A stretch of 40,443 bases of DNA from assembly GCA_905202055.1 (NCBI GenBank), contig CAJKQK010000011.1, positions 1 through 40,443 of the forward strand, read 5' to 3'. Below the pieces are notes generated by a model that did no database searches, had not been told where the DNA came from, and worked only from the letters and a program-made list of their open reading frames with translations. Positions 33,317 to 40,443 of the stretch are shown one piece after another. Both the position numbers and the translations under genes were made by a program. The stretch is from an uncultured Oxalobacter sp. GTDB lineage: Bacteria > Pseudomonadota > Gammaproteobacteria > Burkholderiales > Burkholderiaceae_D. The stretch's first letter is position 1; each line of letters begins with the position of its first letter.

Positions 33317-34204
33317 TTATGCTTTGGCAATTTCGTGAGCTGACATGATTTCGACTGCACGGCACAATGCGGAATGATCCATTCCGGAGAGACCGTTGGC
33401 AGCGCAGGCATTCATCAATTCCTGTGCAGTTGCCGTATTGGGCAGGGAAATGCCCAAAGCTTTCGCACCTTGCAAAGCGAGGTTCAGATCTTTCTGATGC
33501 AAATTGATTCTGAAGCCAGGATTGAAAGTGCGGTTGATCATGCGTTCGCCGTGAACTTCCAGAATACGGGAAGAAGCGAACCCGCCCATCAGCGCCTGAC
33601 GAACCTTGGCAGGATCGGCACCGGCCTTGGAGGCGAACAACAGGGCTTCAGCAACCGCCTGAATGTTCAGGGCAACGATAATCTGGTTGGCGACCTTGGT
33701 GGTCTGGCCATCGCCATTGCCGCCTACCAGAGTGATGTTTTTGCCCATCAGTTCAAACAGGGGTTTGACCTTGTTGAAGGTTTCTTCCTTGCCACCGATC
33801 ATGATGGTCAGGGAACCGGCCTTGGCACCGACTTCACCGCCGGATACCGGAGCATCCAGATATTCGCAACCGAGATCATTGATCTTCTTGGCAAATTCCT
33901 TGGTGGCAATCGGGGAAATCGAACTCATGTCAACAACGATCTTGCCAGCGGACAGGCCCTGCGCAACACCGTTTTCGCCGAACAGGACAGCTTCCACATC
34001 CGGTGTGTCAGGAACCATGATGAAAATGATGTCGGCATTTTTAGCCACTTCGGCACCGGTTGCACATGCTTTTGCGCCACCGTCCGTCAAAACTGCAGGA
34101 GGTGCTTTTTTATCATTAACGAACAGTTTGTTTCCGCCATTTTGCAGATTGACTGCCATTGGCACGCCCATGATACCCAGACCGATAAAACCCAGATTTG
34201 CCAT
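33317..34204 (-). CDS. glxR: 2-hydroxy-3-oxopropionate (tartronate semialdehyde) reductase
   Basis: GlxR (295 residues) reduces tartronate semialdehyde to D-glycerate with NAD(P)H. The nucleotide motif GLGIMGVPMA lies at residues 8-17, the substrate signature DAPVSGGEVGAKAG at 117-130, the catalytic lysine is K170 with N173, and the C-terminal domain has NPGFRINLHQKD. The ATG at 34204 has GGAGA five bases upstream. The open frame extends to a TTG at 34216, which I did not use. It follows hyi and gcl on the same strand and completes glyoxylate to glycerate. A paralogue lies at 174-1079. Confidence 0.95.
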   Translation of the reverse strand: MANLGFIGLGIMGVPMAVNLQNGGNKLFVNDKKAPPAVLTDGGAKACATGAEVAKNADIIFIMVPDTPDVEAVLFGENGVAQGLSAGKIVVDMSSISPIATKEFAKKINDLGCEYLDAPVSGGEVGAKAGSLTIMIGGKEETFNKVKPLFELMGKNITLVGGNGDGQTTKVANQIIVALNIQAVAEALLFASKAGADPAKVRQALMGGFASSRILEVHGERMINRTFNPGFRINLHQKDLNLALQGAKALGISLPNTATAQELMNACAANGLSGMDHSALCRAVEIMSAHEIAKA

Positions 34205-34240
34205 ATTTTTCTCCAATTATTTCGTTATCGTTATTGTCAA

Positions 34241-35023
34241 TTATTTAACGTTATATTCTTTCAGCCAGCCCAAACCTTCGACAGTTGTGGTCTTTGGCTT
34301 GTATTCGCAACCAATCCAGCCGTCATAACCGATATCGTCAATGAACTTGAACAGGAAGTGATAGTTGATTTCACCGGTACCTGGCTCATTGCGGACGGGA
34401 TTGTCAGCCAGCTGCATGTGCTTGATCAGTGGCAGGTTGGCCTTGATGGTATTGGCCAGTTCACCTTCCATACGCTGCATATGATAGATATCGTACTGGA
34501 TGAACAGGTTGTCCGACCCGACATCGCGAATGATATCGACGGCCTGCTGCGTACGGTTCAGGAAAGCGTTTTTCATGTCGAAGGTATTGACCGGTTCGGT
34601 AACCAGACGAATGCCTTCGGCTTTCAGCTTGCCTGCGGCGAATTTCAGGTTATCGACAAAGGTGGCGCGCAATTTGTCTTCGGAAACGTCTGGCAGAACC
34701 GGGCCGGAAAGACAGTTGACCTGTTTGACGCCCAGTTTCTTTGCAGCATTGATTGCCTTGCCGACGCCGTCCTGGAATTCGCCTACGCGATCAGGATGAC
34801 AGGCGATACCACGTTCACCCGCTTCCCAGTTACCGGCAGGCAAATTGTGGAGAACCAGCTCCAGATTGTTCTTTTGCAGTTTTTCTGCGATTTCATCCAG
34901 ATTGAATGCATACGGGAACAGGAATTCCACACCTTTGAAACCTGCTTTGGCAGCAGCGTCAAAACGGTCCATGAAAGGAACTTCATTAAACAGCATGGAC
35001 AAATTGGCAGCCATCTTTGGCAT
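34241..35023 (-). CDS. hyi: Hydroxypyruvate isomerase
   Basis: Hyi (260 residues, close to E. coli Hyi at 258) interconverts hydroxypyruvate and tartronate semialdehyde. It is a TIM-barrel of the xylose-isomerase-like family. N-terminal ANLSMLFNEVPFMDRF leads into the barrel. Metal-binding acids appear in VTEPVNTFD, QYDIYHMQ and GEINYHFLFKFID, and IGCEYKP closes the site. I chose the second ATG of a pair (35023) because AGGAG is then seven bases upstream. The open frame extends past it into gcl from a GTG at 35095. It is between gcl and glxR, as in the E. coli glyoxylate operon. Confidence 0.94.
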   Translation of the reverse strand: MPKMAANLSMLFNEVPFMDRFDAAAKAGFKGVEFLFPYAFNLDEIAEKLQKNNLELVLHNLPAGNWEAGERGIACHPDRVGEFQDGVGKAINAAKKLGVKQVNCLSGPVLPDVSEDKLRATFVDNLKFAAGKLKAEGIRLVTEPVNTFDMKNAFLNRTQQAVDIIRDVGSDNLFIQYDIYHMQRMEGELANTIKANLPLIKHMQLADNPVRNEPGTGEINYHFLFKFIDDIGYDGWIGCEYKPKTTTVEGLGWLKEYNVK

Positions 35024-35039
35024 TGTCATTCTCCTTTTA

Positions 35040-36788
35040 TTATTCGTTAACGTCCAGGGCACCGCCAAATTCATTGATCTGGTCGAGATTACCACCCATC
35101 GGAATATTGGTTACTCTTTCAAGAATTGCTTCCACAACAACAGGAACCTTGAATTCTTTCATCAATTCGCGCGCTTTCTTGAAAGCCGGAATCAGTTCGT
35201 CCGGTTTGTGAACACGGATCGCCTTGCATCCCAGGCCTTCGGCGACCTTGACGAAATCAATGCCGTAACCGTCAACTTCAGGTGAGTTGATATTGTCGAA
35301 AGAAAGCTGGACACAGTAATCCAGATTATTGAATCCCAGCTGTCCCTGACGAATCAGGCCAAGGTAAGAGTTGTTTACCAGAACATGGATGTAAGGCAGG
35401 TTGAAGTGAGCACCCACTGCCAGTTCTTCAATCATGAACTGGAAGTCGAAATCACCGGACAAGGCAACGATGTCTGCATCCGGCAAAGCGGCGCGAACGC
35501 CCAGTGCAGCAGGAATCGTCCAGCCCAGAGGGCCTGCCTGACCGCAGTTGATCCAGCCACGTGGCTGCTGTACTTTCAGATGCTGCGCAGCACCGATCTG
35601 GGACAGACCGATAGCGGTAACATAATGAACGTCCTTACCGAAGAAATTGTTCATTTCCTGGTAAACGCGCTGTGGTTTCATCGGAACATCATCGTAATCG
35701 GTACGACGCAACATGGTGCGTTTGCGTTTCAGACATTCGGCACCCCATGCAGAGCGATCTTTCAGCTTGCCCGCCGCTTTCCATTCCTTGGCGACTTCAA
35801 CGAGCAGTTCCAGAGCGGCTTTCGCATCGGAAACAATTGCGTAATCAGGACAGAAAACCTTGCCCAGCTGGGTCGGTTCGATATCGATGTGAACGAACTT
35901 GCGACCCTTGGTATAGGTATCCATACCACCGGTATGACGGTTCGCCCAGCGGTTACCGATACCCATGACGAAGTCGGATGCCAGGAAGTTGGCATTGCCA
36001 TAACGATGATGTGTCTGCAGACCGACCATACCGGCCATCAGATCATGATCGTCAGGAATGGAACCCCATCCCATCAGGGTTGGAACAACCGGCGTGCCAA
36101 GAAGTTCTGCCAGCTCAACCAGCAATGGGGAAGCATCAGCGAGAATAACGCCACCACCGGCGATCAGCAGCGGTTTTTCGGCCTCGTTCAGCATGGTCAA
36201 CGCTTTCTCGATCTGCGCGCGGGTTGCTTTGGGTGGATGAACTTCCAGCGGAGTGTAGGTATCGGGATCGAATTCGATTTCACCCATCTGGACATCCAGA
36301 GGAAGATCAATCAATACAGGACCCTGACGGCCGGAGCGCATCAGATAGAAAGCCTTTTGCAACGTCCACGGAACCAGTGCAGGTTCACGAACGGTTACAG
36401 CCATTTTGGTGACTGGAGCGGCGATTTTTTCAATGTCTACAGCCTGGAAATCTTCTTTGAAAAGCTTGGCACGAGGAGCCTGGCCGGTAATAGCCAGAAT
36501 CGGGGTGGAGTCAGCCTGTGCAGAATACAGACCGGTGATCATATCGGTCGCAGCAGGGCCGGACGTACAAACGCCAACACCGATGTTGCCCTGTTTGGCA
36601 CGGGTATAGCCTTCCGCCATATGAGCGATGCCTTCGCCATGACGAGCCAGGATATGTTTCATGGTGCCACGTTTTTTCATCGCCGCGTAAAACGGATTGA
36701 TACCAGCGCCGGGAATACCGAACAGCTGGGTTACGCCTTCTTTTTCCAATACATAGACAGCCGCTTCGGCTGCGGTCATTTTTGCCAT
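35040..36788 (-). CDS. gcl: Glyoxylate carboligase
   Basis: Gcl (582 residues) is a ThDP- and FAD-dependent enzyme that joins two glyoxylates into tartronate semialdehyde and CO2. N-terminal FGIPGAGINPFYAAM and TSGPAATDMITGLY, a central FAD domain, and the C-terminal ThDP/Mg motif beginning SGDFDFQF and ending NN are all present. It matches E. coli Gcl along its length. The position of E. coli Val51, where other ThDP enzymes have Glu, is Gly51 here (RHGEGIAHMAEG). The ATG has GGAGG upstream. It is the first gene of gcl-hyi-glxR and divergent from a LysR gene. Confidence 0.97.
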   Translation of the reverse strand: MAKMTAAEAAVYVLEKEGVTQLFGIPGAGINPFYAAMKKRGTMKHILARHGEGIAHMAEGYTRAKQGNIGVGVCTSGPAATDMITGLYSAQADSTPILAITGQAPRAKLFKEDFQAVDIEKIAAPVTKMAVTVREPALVPWTLQKAFYLMRSGRQGPVLIDLPLDVQMGEIEFDPDTYTPLEVHPPKATRAQIEKALTMLNEAEKPLLIAGGGVILADASPLLVELAELLGTPVVPTLMGWGSIPDDHDLMAGMVGLQTHHRYGNANFLASDFVMGIGNRWANRHTGGMDTYTKGRKFVHIDIEPTQLGKVFCPDYAIVSDAKAALELLVEVAKEWKAAGKLKDRSAWGAECLKRKRTMLRRTDYDDVPMKPQRVYQEMNNFFGKDVHYVTAIGLSQIGAAQHLKVQQPRGWINCGQAGPLGWTIPAALGVRAALPDADIVALSGDFDFQFMIEELAVGAHFNLPYIHVLVNNSYLGLIRQGQLGFNNLDYCVQLSFDNINSPEVDGYGIDFVKVAEGLGCKAIRVHKPDELIPAFKKARELMKEFKVPVVVEAILERVTNIPMGGNLDQINEFGGALDVNE

Positions 36789-36823
36789 GAAGCACCTCCA
36801 GGTTCAACAATTCAAATTTATTA

Positions 36824-36842
36824 AATGCAATTAATTCGCATT
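36824..36842. promoter_or_regulatory. Dyad AATGC-N9-GCATT at the gcl promoter
   Basis: An inverted repeat of five bases per arm around a 9-base AT-rich centre. It overlaps the gcl -10 element and predicted start, between gcl and a divergent LysR-type gene, so it is a candidate operator for that regulator. Confidence 0.5.
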
Positions 36843-36868
36843 ATATAGATGATTTTTTTGTTTGATAA
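36840..36868 (-). promoter_or_regulatory. Predicted gcl promoter
   Basis: On the minus strand, TTATCA (36863-36868) and a perfect TATAAT (36840-36845) are 17 bases apart, about 52 bases upstream of the gcl ATG. Confidence 0.6.
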
Positions 36869-36917
36869 GATAATAAAATATCGCTTGATTCCATACTTTT
36901 AGTAAGGAATGCCACTT

Positions 36918-37829
36918 ATGGACAAAATCAAACAAATTGAAGCATTCGTTAATGCAGCAGAAAAGGGAAGCCTTGCCAAAGCTGCGCTTGGACAGGGAGT
37001 GACTCCGGTTATGCTGGGGCGACGTATAGATGCGCTCGAACGACGTCTTGGCATTAAACTGATGCATCGTACAACTCGACATCTTACACTAACTGAGCGT
37101 GGTACGGTATTTTTCGATCAATGTAAAAAAATACTCGACGATCTGGATCAGGCAGAAAAAATGATCGGTGAAGGCCTGAACAAGGCGACCGGACACCTCA
37201 TCGTCTCCGCTCCGGCCGCGTTCGGAAGAAAACATGTGGCACCGCACGCCCCCGCTTTTCTGGCAGCCAATCCAGACGTCAAAATATCATTCAATCTGAG
37301 CGATCAGGTCGTTGACCTTGTCCGTGAAGGATACGATCTCAGCATTCGTATTGGCGGGACAATCGACCCCAGCCTTGTCGCTGTAAACCTGTATTCAAAC
37401 CATCGTGTCGTTTGCGCAGCTCCGGATTACCTTGAAAAACATGGCATCCCGAAAAATCTCAAGGATTTGAGCCAGCATAATTGCCTTACCTTCAACCTGC
37501 AGGGAGGCCAGCAACGTGGCTGGCATTTCAGGGAAAACAACAAGACCGTCATTATCCGGACAACCGGCAATCTCGACTGTAACGATGGAGAATTATTGCA
37601 CCGGTGGTGCCTTGAGGGATATGGGCTGGCATGGCGTTCGACATGGGAAATCCAATCCGAACTCGCCTCCGGCAAACTGGTCACCGTACTGGATGATTAT
37701 GCCCTGCCCAACTACGACATCATGGCGGTTTACCCCCAGCAAAGATACCTTCCCCTGAAAACGCGCCTGTTTATTGACCATCTTAAAACAACGTATATGC
37801 AGGCTGATTACTGGACACAACCGCACTGA
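36918..37829 (+). CDS. LysR-family transcriptional regulator
   Basis: This 303-residue LysR regulator has an N-terminal winged HTH (MDKIKQIEAFVNAAEKGS, then VTPVMLGRRIDALERRLG) and a substrate-binding domain from about residue 90. It groups by eye with the betaproteobacterial branch whose members have SVTPxxxGRRIDALE and regulate nearby operons. It is divergent from gcl, making gcl-hyi-glxR its likely target. I chose the ATG at 36918 because AAGGA lies eight bases upstream; the ATG at 36909 overlaps that site. The inducer is not known; glyoxylate or a related acid is a guess from context. Confidence 0.9.
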   Translation: MDKIKQIEAFVNAAEKGSLAKAALGQGVTPVMLGRRIDALERRLGIKLMHRTTRHLTLTERGTVFFDQCKKILDDLDQAEKMIGEGLNKATGHLIVSAPAAFGRKHVAPHAPAFLAANPDVKISFNLSDQVVDLVREGYDLSIRIGGTIDPSLVAVNLYSNHRVVCAAPDYLEKHGIPKNLKDLSQHNCLTFNLQGGQQRGWHFRENNKTVIIRTTGNLDCNDGELLHRWCLEGYGLAWRSTWEIQSELASGKLVTVLDDYALPNYDIMAVYPQQRYLPLKTRLFIDHLKTTYMQADYWTQPH

Positions 37830-37903
37830 GACCATGCGTCTTCACTCTTGTAAAAATTGGCGAATTCCGCCAGACAACTCGTATCATCAGGAAAAATGCC
37901 GTA

Positions 37904-37946
37904 CAAAACAAAAAACCGCCGGTTACTCCGACGGTTTTTTGTTTTG
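37904..37946. terminator. Bidirectional terminator between the LysR and carboxyltransferase genes
   Basis: Arms CAAAACAAAAAACCGCCGG (37904-37922) and CCGACGGTTTTTTGTTTTG (37928-37946) pair over 19 positions with one mismatch and a 5-base loop. T-rich tracts occur on both strands, serving the two convergent genes. Confidence 0.92.
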
Positions 37947-37987
37947 ATGAGCCGAAACACTTGCAAAACTGTTTCAGACATGATTGC

Positions 37988-40414
37988 CTAGGATTCGCCC
38001 GACACTTCCGCGCCACAGAACGGACAGAATTTGGCATGTTCATCCGTAATCGGATAAGAACATTTCGGACAAAGTTTCGGCACAGGTGACAGTTCGACAA
38101 TCAGCTCTCCTTCGAGCACAGGAACCATACGATGGTCTTTCTTGAAGTCAGCGGTCTTGACGACCCGTTTGACGATTCCGTTCACCGGAGCCAGAACCGA
38201 TCTTTCCTGCTTCATGATGGAAACGTTAAAGAGTTCCTGTCCCTGCTTGACAATATCGCCCTCCTTGACGTGAACAATCCAGAGGTCGGCTTTGCGCGGG
38301 CTGGCGACATGATAAGGATTGCCGTTTTCCGCAATGATCGAGCCACTGCCGCCACCGGCAGCTGTTACAGGAGCATCGATCTGGACATCACTGGTAAGAA
38401 TTTCAGAATCCAGAACATACCGTACTGTGGCAACACCATCATCATTAACCGGATCGATACTCAGAAGAAGCATCTGGTGCGGTTTGCCACTGGTTGTATT
38501 GAAATTGAGCGTCTGCCCCGGTTTGATTCCCTCAAACCACACATCGAGCGGCAAATGATTCGGGTTACCGAATTTTTTCTGGAATTCGATAGTCTTGATC
38601 GCATCCGCCGGATGGTTCAGGTACATGACAAATTCTTCATCGGTCGGTTCGCGTTTCAGAAGTCTTGTCAATTCGGCCTTTTCGACTTCCATGTCGACAG
38701 GCGGCAGATTTTCCAGCGGAGACACTTCCGTACGGGAAGCGATAGCATTTTTCCAGTCGGCACCAAAGGCACTCTGGTAAACCCAGTCATCCGGGAAACC
38801 GAGCGGCAAGCGCCCGAATTTGCCCAGCAGAAGATTCTGGAAGGCTTCGTTACAGTCACGATAGGTGTCAAGGCGCTTCTGCTTGATTTCTTCCGTAAGA
38901 TCTTCTTCTTTGGTTTCAGTGACAGTTTTGAGTACCGAAAGAAGCTGCTGGACTGCGGGCAGACCGCCGCGCTTGTATGCGCCGGTAACCGCCAGAAATG
39001 CAGTGTTCCATGTCGTCTGGGAACCCGGCGTCACATCGTGATAGCGAACGATCTGGCGCGTATAGGCCAGAAAGTCGAGCATATAAGGAAGCAACTGGAT
39101 ATAACCCTGCTTGACAGCACCTTCCTGCGAAGAAGAAGTCGCACCGCCCGGCATGGCGTAACGGATAACATCATGGTCAATGCCCTGGAAATAAGGCGAG
39201 CAGTACCGGTCAAAATACGGCATGAACTGCTTGCAGACGAAATTGGCATCCCGCAAGGCTTCCCGGTTAAGGCTGGTTTGCAGACCCAGTTCGTCTTCCA
39301 TGTAAGCGGCGAGCGAACCAATGTCACCCTGACCATAACTGCGTACTGAAGCGCCCAGACCGGCATCGACGATCTGGCAACCGGCTTCCGCAGCGGCGGC
39401 ACAGGCAGGAAGGAACAGGCCATCGGTAACATGGCGATGGTAATGCAGAACCAGTTCAGGCCAGCGCTTTCTGAGGGCAGTGACCAGTTCACGCATGAAT
39501 TTCGGCGGACAAACGCCAGCCATGTCCTTCAAACCCAGAATGAATTCACGGGTCACCGCCTTTTCGGACAGGCCCGAAACCCTGGACATCATGGCGATAA
39601 TGGATTCCGTGACCCTGAGATAGTGGTCAATATCGAAGCCCTTGGCATACGATAATGACAGGGCCGGTTCGAATACCTTGTCCTTGCGGTCCATGACCAC
39701 TTCCGTAATCGGCAGCATGTTGGCCGGTTCATTCAGGAAGTCGAAGCAGCGAACCACGTCGTAGTGGTCGCAGATCATTTCGCCCGTCAGCCTCATCAGG
39801 TTTCTTGGCTGCGGGCTGTAACCGAGCACATTAGTCGAACGGATCAGCAACTGTTTCAGGGTCTTTGGTGCAAAACTGTTCCATTCACGCGCTTCCCTGA
39901 ACGGATACGTCATGTTGGCAAGCATGGCCACATGGAAATGGGCACCACCACCGTTTTCGATGGAAAACAGGCCGAGATTGTCCAGATAAGGTCCCACGAG
40001 CCTGTCTTCCGCCAGACGCATGCGATTGCCGTTATTGGACTGGGTCATGTCGCGGGTCGTGGTATCCGTAAAGTGGATTTTGCCACTGTCGCGAACAAAG
40101 TCGAGCAAGGCGCGACGGTCACCACGGGGATAAGGCGATGGAGTCCGTTTTGCTTTCTGGGTAATCTCCGGCAGGATCACCTTGAAACTGCCCAGAGAAG
40201 GTGTATTGCGATTGCGGTACGTTCCCAGCGAGACATAGGGGTTGTATCCGCGAGCGGAAATTTCAGCCACGAGTTTGGCCAGGCGTTCTTTTTCCGGTGC
40301 AAGATCCGTGTAGTTGAGCAGTTCCGGATGATCATGGATCTGATGGGAAAGTGTCAGAAGTTCATTTTGCATCTTGTCAATGGTCTCAATAATTTTTAAC
40401 TTATTCTGATTCAT
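37988..40414 (-). CDS. Pyruvate/oxaloacetate carboxyltransferase-biotin carrier fusion with C-terminal zinc ribbon
   Basis: This 808-residue protein is the carboxyltransferase half of a pyruvate carboxylase-type or oxaloacetate decarboxylase-type enzyme. It lacks a biotin carboxylase domain. Order: an N-terminal region (1-110) of unknown role; a TIM-barrel carboxyltransferase with DTTTRDMTQS (metal ligand D117), carbamylated-lysine candidate K296 (GLKDMAG) and metal histidines H326 and H328; a PycB/OadA-type middle domain; a biotinyl domain with K735 in SIMKQE, unlike the usual AMKM; then a zinc ribbon C782-C785-C797-C800. The residue after HRH is Val, where HTHD is usual. AGGAGG precedes the ATG. 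A biotin carboxylase partner must be outside the window, possibly just to the right. Confidence 0.85.
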   Translation of the reverse strand: MNQNKLKIIETIDKMQNELLTLSHQIHDHPELLNYTDLAPEKERLAKLVAEISARGYNPYVSLGTYRNRNTPSLGSFKVILPEITQKAKRTPSPYPRGDRRALLDFVRDSGKIHFTDTTTRDMTQSNNGNRMRLAEDRLVGPYLDNLGLFSIENGGGAHFHVAMLANMTYPFREAREWNSFAPKTLKQLLIRSTNVLGYSPQPRNLMRLTGEMICDHYDVVRCFDFLNEPANMLPITEVVMDRKDKVFEPALSLSYAKGFDIDHYLRVTESIIAMMSRVSGLSEKAVTREFILGLKDMAGVCPPKFMRELVTALRKRWPELVLHYHRHVTDGLFLPACAAAAEAGCQIVDAGLGASVRSYGQGDIGSLAAYMEDELGLQTSLNREALRDANFVCKQFMPYFDRYCSPYFQGIDHDVIRYAMPGGATSSSQEGAVKQGYIQLLPYMLDFLAYTRQIVRYHDVTPGSQTTWNTAFLAVTGAYKRGGLPAVQQLLSVLKTVTETKEEDLTEEIKQKRLDTYRDCNEAFQNLLLGKFGRLPLGFPDDWVYQSAFGADWKNAIASRTEVSPLENLPPVDMEVEKAELTRLLKREPTDEEFVMYLNHPADAIKTIEFQKKFGNPNHLPLDVWFEGIKPGQTLNFNTTSGKPHQMLLLSIDPVNDDGVATVRYVLDSEILTSDVQIDAPVTAAGGGSGSIIAENGNPYHVASPRKADLWIVHVKEGDIVKQGQELFNVSIMKQERSVLAPVNGIVKRVVKTADFKKDHRMVPVLEGELIVELSPVPKLCPKCSYPITDEHAKFCPFCGAEVSGES

Positions 40415-40443
40415 AGGGAAATACCTCCTGCAGGGTAAGAGCT

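Noticed and set aside
33374..35050. Long plus-strand open frame (558 codons) antisense to glxR and hyi
   Set aside because: It lies opposite two well-supported genes, its product has no recognisable motif, and long antisense frames are expected from the codon bias here.
35040..36788. Oxalyl-CoA decarboxylase, which might be expected beside a CoA-transferase
   Set aside because: Residues across the whole length match glyoxylate carboligase, and the gene is followed by hyi and glxR. No oxalyl-CoA decarboxylase gene is in the window.
35385..36824. Plus-strand open frame (479 codons) antisense to gcl
   Set aside because: It mirrors gcl across its length and shows no family motifs.
38132..39349. 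Plus-strand open frame (405 codons) antisense to the carboxyltransferase gene
   Set aside because: It mirrors a well-supported coding gene and has no recognisable domain.
37988..40414. Full-length pyruvate carboxylase
   Set aside because: There is no ATP-grasp biotin carboxylase domain; the N-terminal 110 residues are too short and lack its motifs.
1..40443. Mobile elements, CRISPR arrays, rRNA or tRNA genes
   Set aside because: Gaps between genes are short and show no transposase fragments, repeat-spacer pattern, tRNA cloverleaf or rRNA-like stretches on reading both strands by eye.

Overview
The window looks like chromosome from an anaerobic, oxalate-degrading betaproteobacterium, most likely Oxalobacter (O. 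formigenes or a close relative). The evidence is the gene content: a formyl-CoA:oxalate CoA-transferase-type enzyme, an OxlT-type antiporter with the family's charged transport residues, and a complete glyoxylate carboligase route to glycerate. These lie beside housekeeping blocks typical of Gram-negative bacteria. This is recognition from memory of protein families, not a database result. I found no rRNA, tRNA, IS element, prophage or CRISPR array. Base and codon use look even across the window.

Layout. 0.2-5.5 kb: a GlxR-like dehydrogenase, a PagL-type lipid A deacylase, purB, a glutathione S-transferase and a nudJ-mnmA pair. 5.9-6.3 kb: panD. 6.4-8.2 kb: murU and amgK (cell-wall sugar recycling), divergent from lptD-surA-pdxA-rsmA (8.3-13.8 kb). 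13.8-18.7 kb: an NhaR-like regulator, a short HPF-like protein, a Bax-inhibitor-1 family protein, a DUF475 membrane protein, and the Pit/DUF47 phosphate pair. 18.8-23.8 kb: dnaB, a putative Na+/H+ antiporter, and thiL-pgpA-pncC.

23.8-40.4 kb is the specialised part. sucD-sucC lie downstream of a class III CoA-transferase. A Crp/Fnr-type regulator is divergent from that transferase, and an OxlT-like antiporter and a FlK-like hotdog thioesterase follow. Then come pyruvate kinase, glycerate 2-kinase, tartronate semialdehyde reductase, hydroxypyruvate isomerase and glyoxylate carboligase, all on the minus strand, with a divergent LysR regulator. Last is an 808-residue carboxyltransferase-biotin carrier protein with a C-terminal zinc ribbon. 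Read as a pathway: oxalate enters by antiport and is activated to oxalyl-CoA. Two-carbon units that reach glyoxylate are condensed to tartronate semialdehyde, reduced to glycerate, phosphorylated to 2-phosphoglycerate, and (through enolase, not in the window) converted to PEP and pyruvate. The last gene suggests carboxylation or decarboxylation at the pyruvate/oxaloacetate node.

The most interesting observations are: (a) three near-identical TTGAC-N4-GTCAA dyads, two between the CoA-transferase and the Fnr-like regulator and one upstream of the antiporter, placed as expected for class II activation; (b) a glyoxylate carboligase with Gly where the E. coli enzyme has Val51; (c) the carboxyltransferase-biotin-zinc ribbon fusion with a non-canonical biotinylation motif; (d) the CoA-transferase/sucCD arrangement with a terminator-like hairpin between them.
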